From the NCBI GenBank assembly GCA_016191815.1, contig JACPVI010000028.1, forward strand, positions 1-64,000: a DNA stretch of 64,000 bases. Direction: 5' to 3'. A program made the position numbers and the translations under genes. Origin of the DNA: Myxococcales bacterium (GTDB taxonomy: Bacteria; Myxococcota; Myxococcia; Myxococcales; Myxococcaceae). Numbering within the stretch: position 1 is the first letter of the stretch; every line of letters starts with the position of its first letter. The notes beneath the pieces are model-generated. The model searched no databases. It saw nothing but the letters and a program-made list of their open reading frames with translations, and was not told the DNA's origin. Below are positions 8,582 through 16,068 of the stretch, one piece after another.

Positions 8582-9328
8582 TCATTTCTCCTTGGAGGCC
8601 ACCTTCCGCAGGGCCTTCTGATCCTTCACGCAGAGGATCCGACCTACGTTCCCCAGCGAGCCCTCGCGCTTCATCTCGTTGATCAACGTCGAGACGAAGG
8701 AGCGCGACGCCCCCACCAGATCCGCCAGGTCTTGCTGGGTGATGCCCCGGAGGTCGATCTCCCCGCCGTGCGGGCAGCGCTCGCCGTGCGACTCCGCCAG
8801 GGTGAGCAGCGTGTCCGCCAGCCGCGCGGGCACCTCCTTGAAGGTGAGCCCCAAGACCCGCTTCCTCAGCGCGCGCACCCTTTCGGCGTACGCCTTCACC
8901 ACGTCCAGGGCCAGGGTCGGCCTCGCCTCGAGCTGGGCGCGGAAATCGCGGCCCTCGATCGACCAGACCTCCGCTTCGCCGGAGGCGCTGGAAAGCTCCT
9001 CGATCGGCGTTCCCTCGGGGCGGAACAGCTCGCCGAACAAGTCGCCGGGGCGCAGGATCGACACCACCGACCTCCCGCCGTTCTTGCCGATCCTCATCAG
9101 CCTCACCCGGCCGCTCTTGAGGAGGTACACCCGATCCGAGGTGTCGCCAGGCCGGTAGATCACCGAGTTGTGCGGGTAGGTCTCCACCTTGAAGTAGCCC
9201 TTGAAGTCCAGGACGTCCTGTCCCGGGGTCACCCGGTTCGGCGTCACCATCATCCCCGAGCTGGTCGACTGCAGCGGCGCTACCACGTTCGAGCCGATCG
9301 GCCCCAACGGACGAGTGAAACCTTGCAT
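8582..9328 (-). CDS. Crp/Fnr-family transcription regulator
   Basis: The 248-aa protein has an N-terminal cyclic-nucleotide-binding fold (about residues 35-150) with RPGDTSDRVYLLKSGRVRL and the PGDLFGELF turn, and a C-terminal winged helix with ITQQDLADLVGASRSFVSTL as recognition helix. There is no N-terminal Cys cluster of the Fnr type. The start at 9328 was chosen over 9391 because a GGAGGG ribosome site sits 10 bases upstream. A strong terminator follows the stop. The 218-base upstream region carries nested repeats that could be its own operators. The regulated genes are unknown. Confidence 0.88.
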   Translation of the reverse strand: MQGFTRPLGPIGSNVVAPLQSTSSGMMVTPNRVTPGQDVLDFKGYFKVETYPHNSVIYRPGDTSDRVYLLKSGRVRLMRIGKNGGRSVVSILRPGDLFGELFRPEGTPIEELSSASGEAEVWSIEGRDFRAQLEARPTLALDVVKAYAERVRALRKRVLGLTFKEVPARLADTLLTLAESHGERCPHGGEIDLRGITQQDLADLVGASRSFVSTLINEMKREGSLGNVGRILCVKDQKALRKVASKEK

Positions 9329-9450
9329 CGCGAGCGTCCCTCCGAAAAAGTTGGCGGAGCGCCCGACTCCATTCTTCGTGCCAGCCCACACCGCAGAGCT
9401 TCACTACGCAACATCCCTGTTTTTGCGAAGTTAGCGACACTGGACGGCCG

Positions 9451-9543
9451 ACTGTCAGGAAGGCGAAACGTTTCGTTTGAACGTTCCGACCAAGGCTCAA
9501 CGAAACGTTGAAATCCGGTGTAGGCCTGTCAGGAAGCCGACAG
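9451..9543. promoter_or_regulatory. Nested palindromes and direct repeats upstream of the Crp/Fnr gene
   Basis: CTGTCAGGAAG occurs at 9452-9462 and again at 9526-9536, 74 bases apart. Between them lie the palindrome CGAAACGTTTCG (9464-9475) and the related inverted repeat CAACGAAACGTTG (9498-9510), which share CGAAACGTT. The second CTGTC also pairs with GACAG just downstream. The region lies 123-215 bases upstream of the regulator start and just after the NtrC-type gene, so it could hold operators or an enhancer. Confidence 0.5.
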
Positions 9544-9546
9544 TGT

Positions 9547-10965
9547 TCAGTTTGTGTCTTTCGGCTCGTTTCGTACCGCCGCCCGGTATTTCTGCAGCTT
9601 GCGCTCCAGGGTGGGCCGGCTGATGCCGAGGAGCTCACAGGTTTTCCCCTTGTGCCCCCCGGTCTTGGCCAGCGCCCGCTCGATGAGGATGCGCTCGGCT
9701 TCCTCGAGGGTAGGGATGCGGCCCTCGGCCACCCCGTAGAGGAAGTCGAGCCGGTCGGCCGGTCCCGCCGTGCCGGCTTCGCCGAGCTTGGGAAGGTCGT
9801 CCGGGACCAGCACCTCTCCCGGCGAGCGCACCACCGCGTTGGTGAGCACGTTCTCCAGCTCGCGCACGTTGCCGCGCCAGGGCAGCCGGGTCAGAAGCTC
9901 CATCACCTCCGGCGGCACCCGCGTCACCCGCTTGTGGACCTTCTCGTTGATCCGCCCGAGCAGGTGGTGCACCAGCGCCGGGACGTCCTCCCTCCGTTCG
10001 CGCAGCGGCGGGATGTGCAGGTGCACCACCTTGAGCCGCTGGTAGAGGTCCTCGCGGAAGCGGCCCTGGGCGACCTCCTGGGCGAGGTCTCGGTGGGTGG
10101 CGGCGATGATCCGCGCGCGCAGCTTGAGCTTCCTCACCCCGCCCACCCGCTCGAACTCCCGCTCCTGGAGGACCCGCAACAGCTTCGCCTGGAGCATCAG
10201 CGACATGTCGCCGATCTCGTCGAGGAAGACGGTGCCTTCCTCGGCCACCTCGAACTTCCCCTGCTTCACCGCGGTGGCTCCGGTGAAGGCGCCCTTCTCG
10301 TGGCCGAACAGCTCGGATTCCAAAAGGGTGTCCACGATCGCCGAGCAGTTGATCCCGATGAACGGGTGCGGCTCGTCGTGGGAGTAGTGGTGGACGACCC
10401 TGGCGATCAGCTCCTTGCCGCTGCCGGACTCGCCGGTGAGCAGCACCGAGGCCCTGGGCGCCGCCGACACCTTGCCGATCTCCTTCACCAGCCTTTGCAT
10501 CGAGGGGCTGCTCCCCACGATGTCGCCTAGCCGCACCACCGAGCCCTCCCCGCCCACCGACTCGGCCCGCCGCGAGAGCTGCCGCACCTTGAGCGCCCGG
10601 TTCACCACCAGGTCCAGCGCCGCCGGGTCGGGGAACGGCTTGTGGATGTAGTCGAAGGCCCCGAGCTTCATCGCCCGGATGGTGGTCTCCATGTCGTGGT
10701 AGGCGGTGACGATGAGGATGGGGGCGTCGCCGCAGACGGCCTTGAGCTCCTCGATGATCTCCAGCCCGGTCCGGTCGGGCAGCATCATGTCCAGGATCAC
10801 CAGCGAGGGCATCGCCCGCTGCGCTGCCTCCAGCGCCCCGGCGGCGGTGGAGGCGGTGGCCACCTGGAAGCGCGAGCTGCCGTCCTCCTCTTCGGCGTCC
10901 TCGAAGTGCATCTTCAAGGACTCGAGCAAGGAGAGGTCGTCGTCGACGATGAGCAGGGTCTCCAT
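9547..10965 (-). CDS. NtrC-family sigma-54-dependent response regulator
   Basis: A 472-aa enhancer-binding protein with three domains. The receiver (1-120) has DDD near residue 8 and ILDMMLPDRTG as phosphorylation site. The AAA+ domain (about 150-380) has Walker A GESGSGKEL, the sigma-54 contact loop GAFTGAT and EGTVFLDEIGDM. A Fis-type helix-turn-helix ends the protein (KTCELLGISRPTLERKL). It should activate sigma-54 promoters when phosphorylated by the kinase encoded 1 base upstream. Two sigma-54-like promoters occur near 42.5 and 51.4 kb, but nothing links them to this regulator specifically. Confidence 0.96.
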   Translation of the reverse strand: METLLIVDDDLSLLESLKMHFEDAEEEDGSSRFQVATASTAAGALEAAQRAMPSLVILDMMLPDRTGLEIIEELKAVCGDAPILIVTAYHDMETTIRAMKLGAFDYIHKPFPDPAALDLVVNRALKVRQLSRRAESVGGEGSVVRLGDIVGSSPSMQRLVKEIGKVSAAPRASVLLTGESGSGKELIARVVHHYSHDEPHPFIGINCSAIVDTLLESELFGHEKGAFTGATAVKQGKFEVAEEGTVFLDEIGDMSLMLQAKLLRVLQEREFERVGGVRKLKLRARIIAATHRDLAQEVAQGRFREDLYQRLKVVHLHIPPLRERREDVPALVHHLLGRINEKVHKRVTRVPPEVMELLTRLPWRGNVRELENVLTNAVVRSPGEVLVPDDLPKLGEAGTAGPADRLDFLYGVAEGRIPTLEEAERILIERALAKTGGHKGKTCELLGISRPTLERKLQKYRAAVRNEPKDTN

Positions 10966-10966
10966 C

Positions 10967-11956
10967 TCAGGCCCTGAAGGTGAGCGTGTAGAGCGTACCC
11001 GGAGAAGCGGCCTCGGCGGTCACCTCGCCGCCGTGGGCCAGCATCACCCGGTGCAGCGTGGCCAGGGAGAGCCCGGCCCCGCGCGCCAGCATCGACCCGA
11101 ACGGCTCGAACACCCGCGCCCGCTCCTCGGCGGGCAGGGTGGCCGACGGATCCTTGAGCAAGAGCCGCACCGCGCCCACCGCTGGCTCGAGGCGCGCCTG
11201 CAGCTTGCTGCCCTCCGGCTGCGCCATCGCGACGTTGAGGAGGAGCTGGGCCAAGACCGGCCGGAGCCGGGCCGCTTCGGCGCTGACCTTCGGCAGGCCC
11301 TCTGGCGCTTCGAGCTGGAGCTGGATGTGCCGCTCCGACAGCTCCGGCTCGATCACCGCGGCCGCGTCCTGCAAGAGGGCCCGAAGGTGCAAAGGCTCGA
11401 GCATCGCCGGAGTGTCCCGCCCGTACTCGGACAACAGCCAGAGCATCCGCTCCATGGTGCGGATCTCCCGGTTGGCGATCGCCAGCCGGCGCTGGTCGCG
11501 CTCCGACAGGCCGGTGTGGCGCGCCAGCGTCTGCACCGCCATCTTCACCGAGGAGAGCGGATTGCGGATCTCGTGGCTCAAGGAGGAGGACAGCCGGGAA
11601 ATCTGCAGCGGCGGGGCTCCGGCGAGCAGGGCCTCGAGGTCCACCACCACCGCGGTGGCGAGGCCGGAGGAGAGGCCAAGCGAAAGCCGCATCCACGCGC
11701 TCGCCTCGCCCACCCGGCAGCGCACGAACTCCACCGCTCCGCGGTTCGCCCTTGCGGCGGCGTCCAGTTCCTGCGCGCGCTTTGGGTCCACCACCAGGGC
11801 CTCGTGCAAGCTCTTGCCCAGAAGCTGCTCGGGAGCAGATTTCAGCACCCGCTCGCATGCTCCCTCGGCCGCCACGAGCCTTTGGTCCTCGGACCAGCAG
11901 AGCTGCGCCATCTCGAGGAGGCGGGATTCCATCCGTTGAGCGCCGACTATCACCAC
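10967..11956 (-). CDS. Sensor histidine kinase with divergent ATPase domain, partner of the NtrC-type regulator
   Basis: This 329-aa soluble kinase probably phosphorylates the regulator encoded 1 base downstream. An N-terminal PAS-like region (residues about 10-120) is followed by a clear dimerisation/phosphoacceptor helix, SLSHEIRNPLSSVKM. The C-terminal ATPase region keeps an Asn in LLLNVAMAQ, an F-box (VFEPFG) and GAGLSLATLHRVMLAHGGE, but the usual DxGxG motif reads DPSAT. No TM segment is seen, so it senses a cytoplasmic signal or a partner. The start is uncertain: GTG at 11956 or ATG at 11932. Confidence 0.9.
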   Translation of the reverse strand: MVIVGAQRMESRLLEMAQLCWSEDQRLVAAEGACERVLKSAPEQLLGKSLHEALVVDPKRAQELDAAARANRGAVEFVRCRVGEASAWMRLSLGLSSGLATAVVVDLEALLAGAPPLQISRLSSSLSHEIRNPLSSVKMAVQTLARHTGLSERDQRRLAIANREIRTMERMLWLLSEYGRDTPAMLEPLHLRALLQDAAAVIEPELSERHIQLQLEAPEGLPKVSAEAARLRPVLAQLLLNVAMAQPEGSKLQARLEPAVGAVRLLLKDPSATLPAEERARVFEPFGSMLARGAGLSLATLHRVMLAHGGEVTAEAASPGTLYTLTFRA

Positions 11957-12042
11957 CGGCCGAGCGGGGGAAGGGCGCTTGGAGGCGCGCGGTCCAACTT
12001 CGGTCAGCTACACTCGGCCGCCATGGCTCCGCGGAGGAGTTG

Positions 12043-14226
12043 GTGAGCAGGCGCTGGGCGCTCTGGCTTTCCCTCGCCGGGGCGCTCGCGCTGGTGCACC
12101 GGCATCTGCTCCGGGGCGAGCTGTTGGCGGGGCGCGACGGGTTCCGAATCTTCATGCCGGAGGCGGCCTATCTCGCAGAGCGGCTGTCCGCCTTCGAGCT
12201 GCCGCTGTGGACCTCGAGCGTGCGGCTCGGCCAGCCCTTCGCGGCCACGTTGTATTCGCAGGTCTTCTACCCGCCGCACCTCTTGTGCGTGATCGCCTTC
12301 GGCCCCGGCTGGGGAGTCAACCTCCAGGCGGTGCTCCACGGCGCCGTCGCTGCGGGCGGCGCCTACCTCATCGCGCGGAGGCTGGGGGCTCGGCCCGCCT
12401 CGGCAGCGCTGGCCGGCGGCGGCTTCGCGTTTTCGCTGCTCCTCACCCGGCTCGCCGAGTACCAGAACCTGTTCGCGGCCGCCTCCTGGAGCGGCTTCGT
12501 CCTCGCCGCCGCGCTCGCCGTCGCGCGCGCTCCGGGGAGAAGGAGCGCCGGCTGGCTCGCGCTCGCGCTGGGAGCCTCGGTCCTCTCCGGCTCGCCGGAG
12601 ACGACGCTTTGGCAGGTGCTGCTCGCCATGGGGTTTTTGGTGGCCGCAAGGCGTCGGGTGCGCGCGGGGCTTTTGCTCGGCGGCTCGCTGCTGCTCGGGT
12701 CGGCGATTGGCGCCTTGGTGCTCATCCCCGGCGCCGAGTTGGTGCTCCAGTGGCGAGCGCCTTCCGCCTTGCCGGATCAGCTGGAGTGGTCGGTCTCCTT
12801 CCACCAACTCTTGTCGATGGCCTGGCCGCTGGCCGATCACCCTCGGGAGGGATATTGGGGGAAAGATCAATGGTTCCTCACCAGCCTCTTCATCGGCTCG
12901 CTTTGCTCGGTCCTGGCGATCCTCACCCTGACCCTCTCCCGCAAGCGGGAGAGAGGAGTCCCTAGAAAGCTGTTGCCCTTCCTGATCGGAGGGCTGCTGT
13001 TTCTCGCGCTGAGCCTCGGGGAGAACTTCGCGCCCTCCCGGTGGCTGCTCGCCCTGCCGCCCCTCTCCCTCTTCCGCTATCCGGTGAAGTACGCGGTGGG
13101 CGCCGCGTTCTGCGCCAGCGTCCTCTCGGCCTTCGGCCTGGAGCGCATCGCCGCCTGGGCCCGATCGGTGCGGCCCTCTCCCCGCCGCGCCGCCATCGCC
13201 CTCGCCTCCACCGTCGCCCTCGCCATGGCCGGGGTGCCGCTGGTGCGCTGGCTCCCGTTGCGCGCGGGCGCCCAGTCAGGCTTCTTCTGGTTCAGCCTGG
13301 CCCTTGGAGCGGCGGCGGTGGCCTTCTTCGCCGTCCCCGGAGGAATCCGGCGGCCAGCCCGGGTGCGCCTGGCCATCGCCGCGGCGGCGTTGATTGAGCT
13401 GGGCCTCGCCCACCTGCTGCTTCCCTCCGCCGGCTACGCCACCACGGAGGAGCTCTTCGCGCCTTCGCGGCTGGCGGAGGCGGTCCGCGCCGGGCCGCAC
13501 GGGCGGCTCAGCGTGCAGCTTCCCGACGCCGAGGTGCGCGTGGCCGACAGCCGGCAGGACCTGGTGCTGCTGCGACACCTCGAGGAAGGCCTCCGCACGG
13601 TGGAGGGCTATGGCGGCCGAGAGCCGTACCGGCTGGACGTCTTGCTCGAGGGGAGGCCCAGGGCGGCGTACGATCTGTTGGGCGTCAGTCACTTCGTCCG
13701 GGAGGGCGCGGCGCCGTTCCCGGACCTCGCCCTGGCTAGAGAAGGCATGAGGGAAGTCCGGCTGTACCGCTCGGACACTGCCCTTCCGCGGGCCTTCGTG
13801 GTGCACCGGTCGGTGGTGTCGAGCGACGCCGAGGCGCTGAGCGCGGCACGATCCGCCGAGCAGCCATTCAGGAAAACCGCCTTCCTCGCCGATGGCGAGC
13901 CCATCGATGTGGAGTCGGACTGCACCTCGACCGCCGCGCTCGTGGAGCCGCGGCCCGAGCACCTCGAGGTGGAAGTCGATGCCTGCGCGCGCGGGTACCT
14001 GGTGGTCACCGATCAGCATTACCCCGGATGGACCGCCACGGTGGACGGCGAAGAGGCCCCCCTGCAAAGGGCCGACTACCTGCTCCGGGCAGTGGAGGTG
14101 CCCAAGGGCAAGCACCAAGTGGTGATGCGCTACCGGCCGGCGTCGTTCGCGATGGGCCTATCGGTCTCTGCGGTGGCCCTCGGTGTCGCGATGGTGTTGT
14201 TGCTGCGGCGGAGCCGGCGGACCTGA
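12043..14226 (+). CDS. YfhO-family polytopic membrane protein
   Basis: This 727-aa integral membrane protein has about a dozen hydrophobic segments over residues 5-470 and a soluble C-terminal domain. The end of that domain has the YfhO-like pattern YLVVTDQHYPGWTATVDGE, then a last TM helix and basic tail. Characterised YfhO proteins act in glycosylation of lipoteichoic acid or other envelope polymers, which suggests a lipid-linked sugar role here. The GTG start at 12043 has GCGGAGGAG just upstream. A palindromic dispersed element is read through in frame near residues 294-307 (LTLTLSRKRERG). It is divergent from the sensor kinase and sits beside two methyltransferases and an STT3-like gene. 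Confidence 0.85.
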   Translation: MSRRWALWLSLAGALALVHRHLLRGELLAGRDGFRIFMPEAAYLAERLSAFELPLWTSSVRLGQPFAATLYSQVFYPPHLLCVIAFGPGWGVNLQAVLHGAVAAGGAYLIARRLGARPASAALAGGGFAFSLLLTRLAEYQNLFAAASWSGFVLAAALAVARAPGRRSAGWLALALGASVLSGSPETTLWQVLLAMGFLVAARRRVRAGLLLGGSLLLGSAIGALVLIPGAELVLQWRAPSALPDQLEWSVSFHQLLSMAWPLADHPREGYWGKDQWFLTSLFIGSLCSVLAILTLTLSRKRERGVPRKLLPFLIGGLLFLALSLGENFAPSRWLLALPPLSLFRYPVKYAVGAAFCASVLSAFGLERIAAWARSVRPSPRRAAIALASTVALAMAGVPLVRWLPLRAGAQSGFFWFSLALGAAAVAFFAVPGGIRRPARVRLAIAAAALIELGLAHLLLPSAGYATTEELFAPSRLAEAVRAGPHGRLSVQLPDAEVRVADSRQDLVLLRHLEEGLRTVEGYGGREPYRLDVLLEGRPRAAYDLLGVSHFVREGAAPFPDLALAREGMREVRLYRSDTALPRAFVVHRSVVSSDAEALSAARSAEQPFRKTAFLADGEPIDVESDCTSTAALVEPRPEHLEVEVDACARGYLVVTDQHYPGWTATVDGEEAPLQRADYLLRAVEVPKGKHQVVMRYRPASFAMGLSVSAVALGVAMVLLLRRSRRT
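12921..12957. repeat. REP-like palindromic element inside the YfhO-like gene
   Basis: CTCTCCCGC (12934-12942) and GCGGGAGAG (12945-12953) form a 9-bp stem with a 2-base loop, preceded by CCTCACCCTGACC. The same family occurs in the STT3-like gene (17291) and after clpB (24116). Here it is translated in frame as LTLTLSRKRERG. Confidence 0.75.
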
Positions 14227-14234
14227 CTTCCAGC

Positions 14235-15041
14235 TCAGCGGCTCCGGCACGCCGAGAGGAGGAACTCCGCGCTCGGCGCATCCTCACCGCTCGTGGCGAG
14301 CACCGCGCGGACCAGCCCGTACACCGGCGAGGCGAAGAGCCTCCGCGCCTTCGGCGAGAGCGCCCACCTCCCGGTGAGCCGCCGGCTGAGCAGGCCCAAG
14401 AGCGACGGCGCGAGGAACACCTCGAAGGCCACCGTGGAAGCGGTGCTCCCCACCGGCTGCACGCTGGTCACCTCGAAGCCGGCGCGCTCGAAGCGCCTCC
14501 GCCAGCCGTCGGCGTCCTCCAGGTGATGGTGCTGGAAGACGCCGTTCACCGCGTTCTGCAAAGTGAGCGACAGCCGCCCGAAGCCCGCCCGCGAAAGCGC
14601 GCGCGCGGAGAGAAAGTGGCTCGCCCAGTCGCGGTTGGGCAGGAAGGCGTGCACCGAGGCGCCCACCCTCAAGCTGGCGCGGATGTTCTCCAGCGCGGCG
14701 GCGAGCTGGGGCACGTGCTCGAGCGAGCAGTTCGCCACGCACGAGCCGAAGAAGGAGTCGGGCAGCCGCGCCCGGGTGATGTCCGCGAGGACGATCTGCG
14801 AGTAGGCCCTCGACGCCTGGGCCCGCCTTCCCTCGTCGGCGTCGATGTCGATGCCCCACACCTCCGCGTCGTGGAAGGCCAGCTTGGCGAACAGCCCGTC
14901 CCCGCACCCCACATCGAGGATCGGCCCGGGGCACACCACGCCACGCATCGCCTTGAGCCGCACGCACTCCTTGATGGAGAGCGCGGTGGGCGCATAGGGG
15001 AAGTAGCGCAGGAAGTCCTCGAGGCTTATCTCCTCGCTCAT
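14235..15041 (-). CDS. SAM-dependent methyltransferase (class I, type 11)
   Basis: The 268-aa protein has the SAM-binding motif I in GPILDVGCGDGLFAKLAF (about residue 40), an acidic motif in VWGIDIDADE, and the later NCSLEHVPQLAAAL strand typical of methyltransferase type 11 enzymes. The C-terminal 80 residues have hydrophobic patches (STASTVAFEVFLAPSLLGLL) that could touch the membrane. Its start overlaps the stop of the methyltransferase at 15038 by 4 bases (ATGA), so the two are coupled. Neighbours suggest modification of an envelope glycan or lipid; the substrate is not readable from the sequence. Confidence 0.85.
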   Translation of the reverse strand: MSEEISLEDFLRYFPYAPTALSIKECVRLKAMRGVVCPGPILDVGCGDGLFAKLAFHDAEVWGIDIDADEGRRAQASRAYSQIVLADITRARLPDSFFGSCVANCSLEHVPQLAAALENIRASLRVGASVHAFLPNRDWASHFLSARALSRAGFGRLSLTLQNAVNGVFQHHHLEDADGWRRRFERAGFEVTSVQPVGSTASTVAFEVFLAPSLLGLLSRRLTGRWALSPKARRLFASPVYGLVRAVLATSGEDAPSAEFLLSACRSR

Positions 15042-15676
15042 CGGCGCCTTTCGCCCTTCGTCCCCGACGCGGCCAAGACCCAGCCGAAGGACAGCTCGCG
15101 GATCAGCAACTCCTCCAGCCCCGCCTCGGTGAGCAATCCGCGCAGCTCGCCGGCCCTGAGCTTGCCGGGATGCAGCCGCCTGCGGCTGAAGCCCTGCAGC
15201 CTGGCGATGCCCTCGAGCAGCGTCCGCTCCAGAAGCCGCAGCGAGCTGGAGCCGTAGTTGGGCGTGGTGAGGAGGAGGCGCCCGCCGGGCCTGAGCACGC
15301 GCGCCGCCTCTCGGAGGTGGCGCAGCGGCTCGGCGAGGTGCTCCACCACGTCCATCGAGAGCACCAGGTCGAACGAGCCCTCCGCGTACGGCAGCGGGCC
15401 CGAGGCGGGGACCACGTCCGCCCCGGCCAACCCCGCTCCGTAGCGCTCGCGCGCCTCGCCGATCGCCCGCGCGTCGATGTCGCAGGCGGTGTACCGCGCG
15501 GCCCTCGGCAACAAGGGAAGCTCCCGGAACGGCCCCGAGCCGTAGTTGAGCACCCTCGGCTCCACCTGCTCCTCGATCGCCTCTTTCGCCGCCCCGATGA
15601 TCGGCCCGTGGTACAGCCTCCAGGGGAAACGCAGCTTCAAGGAGTGGTTCGAGAAGTAGTCAACCGCCTCGATCAT
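15038..15676 (-). CDS. SAM-dependent methyltransferase (class I)
   Basis: The 212-aa protein has motif I in EPRVLNYGSGPFREL, an acidic strand in YTACDIDARAIGEAR and the DLVLSMDVVEHLAEPLRHL segment of methyltransferase type 11 enzymes, with a GGRLLLTTPNYGS loop after it. Motif I reads NYGSGP rather than the common DxGxG, so it is slightly divergent. It is the first gene of a coupled pair; the second starts in the last 4 bases of this one. Two related but different methyltransferases in tandem next to glycosyltransferase-like genes point to methylated sugars or lipids of the envelope. Confidence 0.85.
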   Translation of the reverse strand: MIEAVDYFSNHSLKLRFPWRLYHGPIIGAAKEAIEEQVEPRVLNYGSGPFRELPLLPRAARYTACDIDARAIGEARERYGAGLAGADVVPASGPLPYAEGSFDLVLSMDVVEHLAEPLRHLREAARVLRPGGRLLLTTPNYGSSSLRLLERTLLEGIARLQGFSRRRLHPGKLRAGELRGLLTEAGLEELLIRELSFGWVLAASGTKGERRR

Positions 15677-15805
15677 GGCCTAAGCGCTCGAAATTGCTGG
15701 ATCCGCCGGCATCCTCCCGTTGACGTATAGAGAGCAGGCGAGCGCCATCTTACTCTTCCTCCCGCGTGCGCCGAACCGGCGTGCTCGATCGCCAGCGAGG
15801 ACAGA

Positions 15806-16057
15806 ATGAAGACCCAAAAGAGAATCCGCAGGAACCGTGGCCAGGGAATGACCGAGTACATCATCATCGTCGCGCTGATCGCCATCGCGGCGATCGGCGT
15901 CATCACCCTCTTCGGCGACAACATCCGCAAGCTGTTCGGCATGTCGGCCGACGCGCTCGCCGGCCAGGACAGCGTGGCGCAGCGCGCCTCCACCTCCCGG
16001 CAGGGCCAGTTGGAAAACAAGGCCATGCAGAACTTCGGCCTGAACAACGCCTACTGA
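15806..16057 (+). CDS. Flp/Tad-like class IV pilin
   Basis: This 83-aa protein has a basic leader (MKTQKRIRRNRGQG), then MTEYIIIVALIAIAAIGVITLF, the hydrophobic helix with Glu at position 5 after the Gly cleavage site that defines type IV pilins. The short mature part and Gln/Asn-rich tail fit the Flp (Tad) pilin class or a major structural pseudopilin. A GAGGACAG ribosome site lies upstream of the ATG. No other tad or pil gene is in the window, so the assembly machinery must be elsewhere. The STT3-like gene is convergent 11 bases away, but the mature pilin has no N-x-S/T sequon, so it is not an obvious N-glycosylation substrate. Confidence 0.82.
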   Translation: MKTQKRIRRNRGQGMTEYIIIVALIAIAAIGVITLFGDNIRKLFGMSADALAGQDSVAQRASTSRQGQLENKAMQNFGLNNAY

Positions 16058-16068
16058 CCGCTTCTGGC

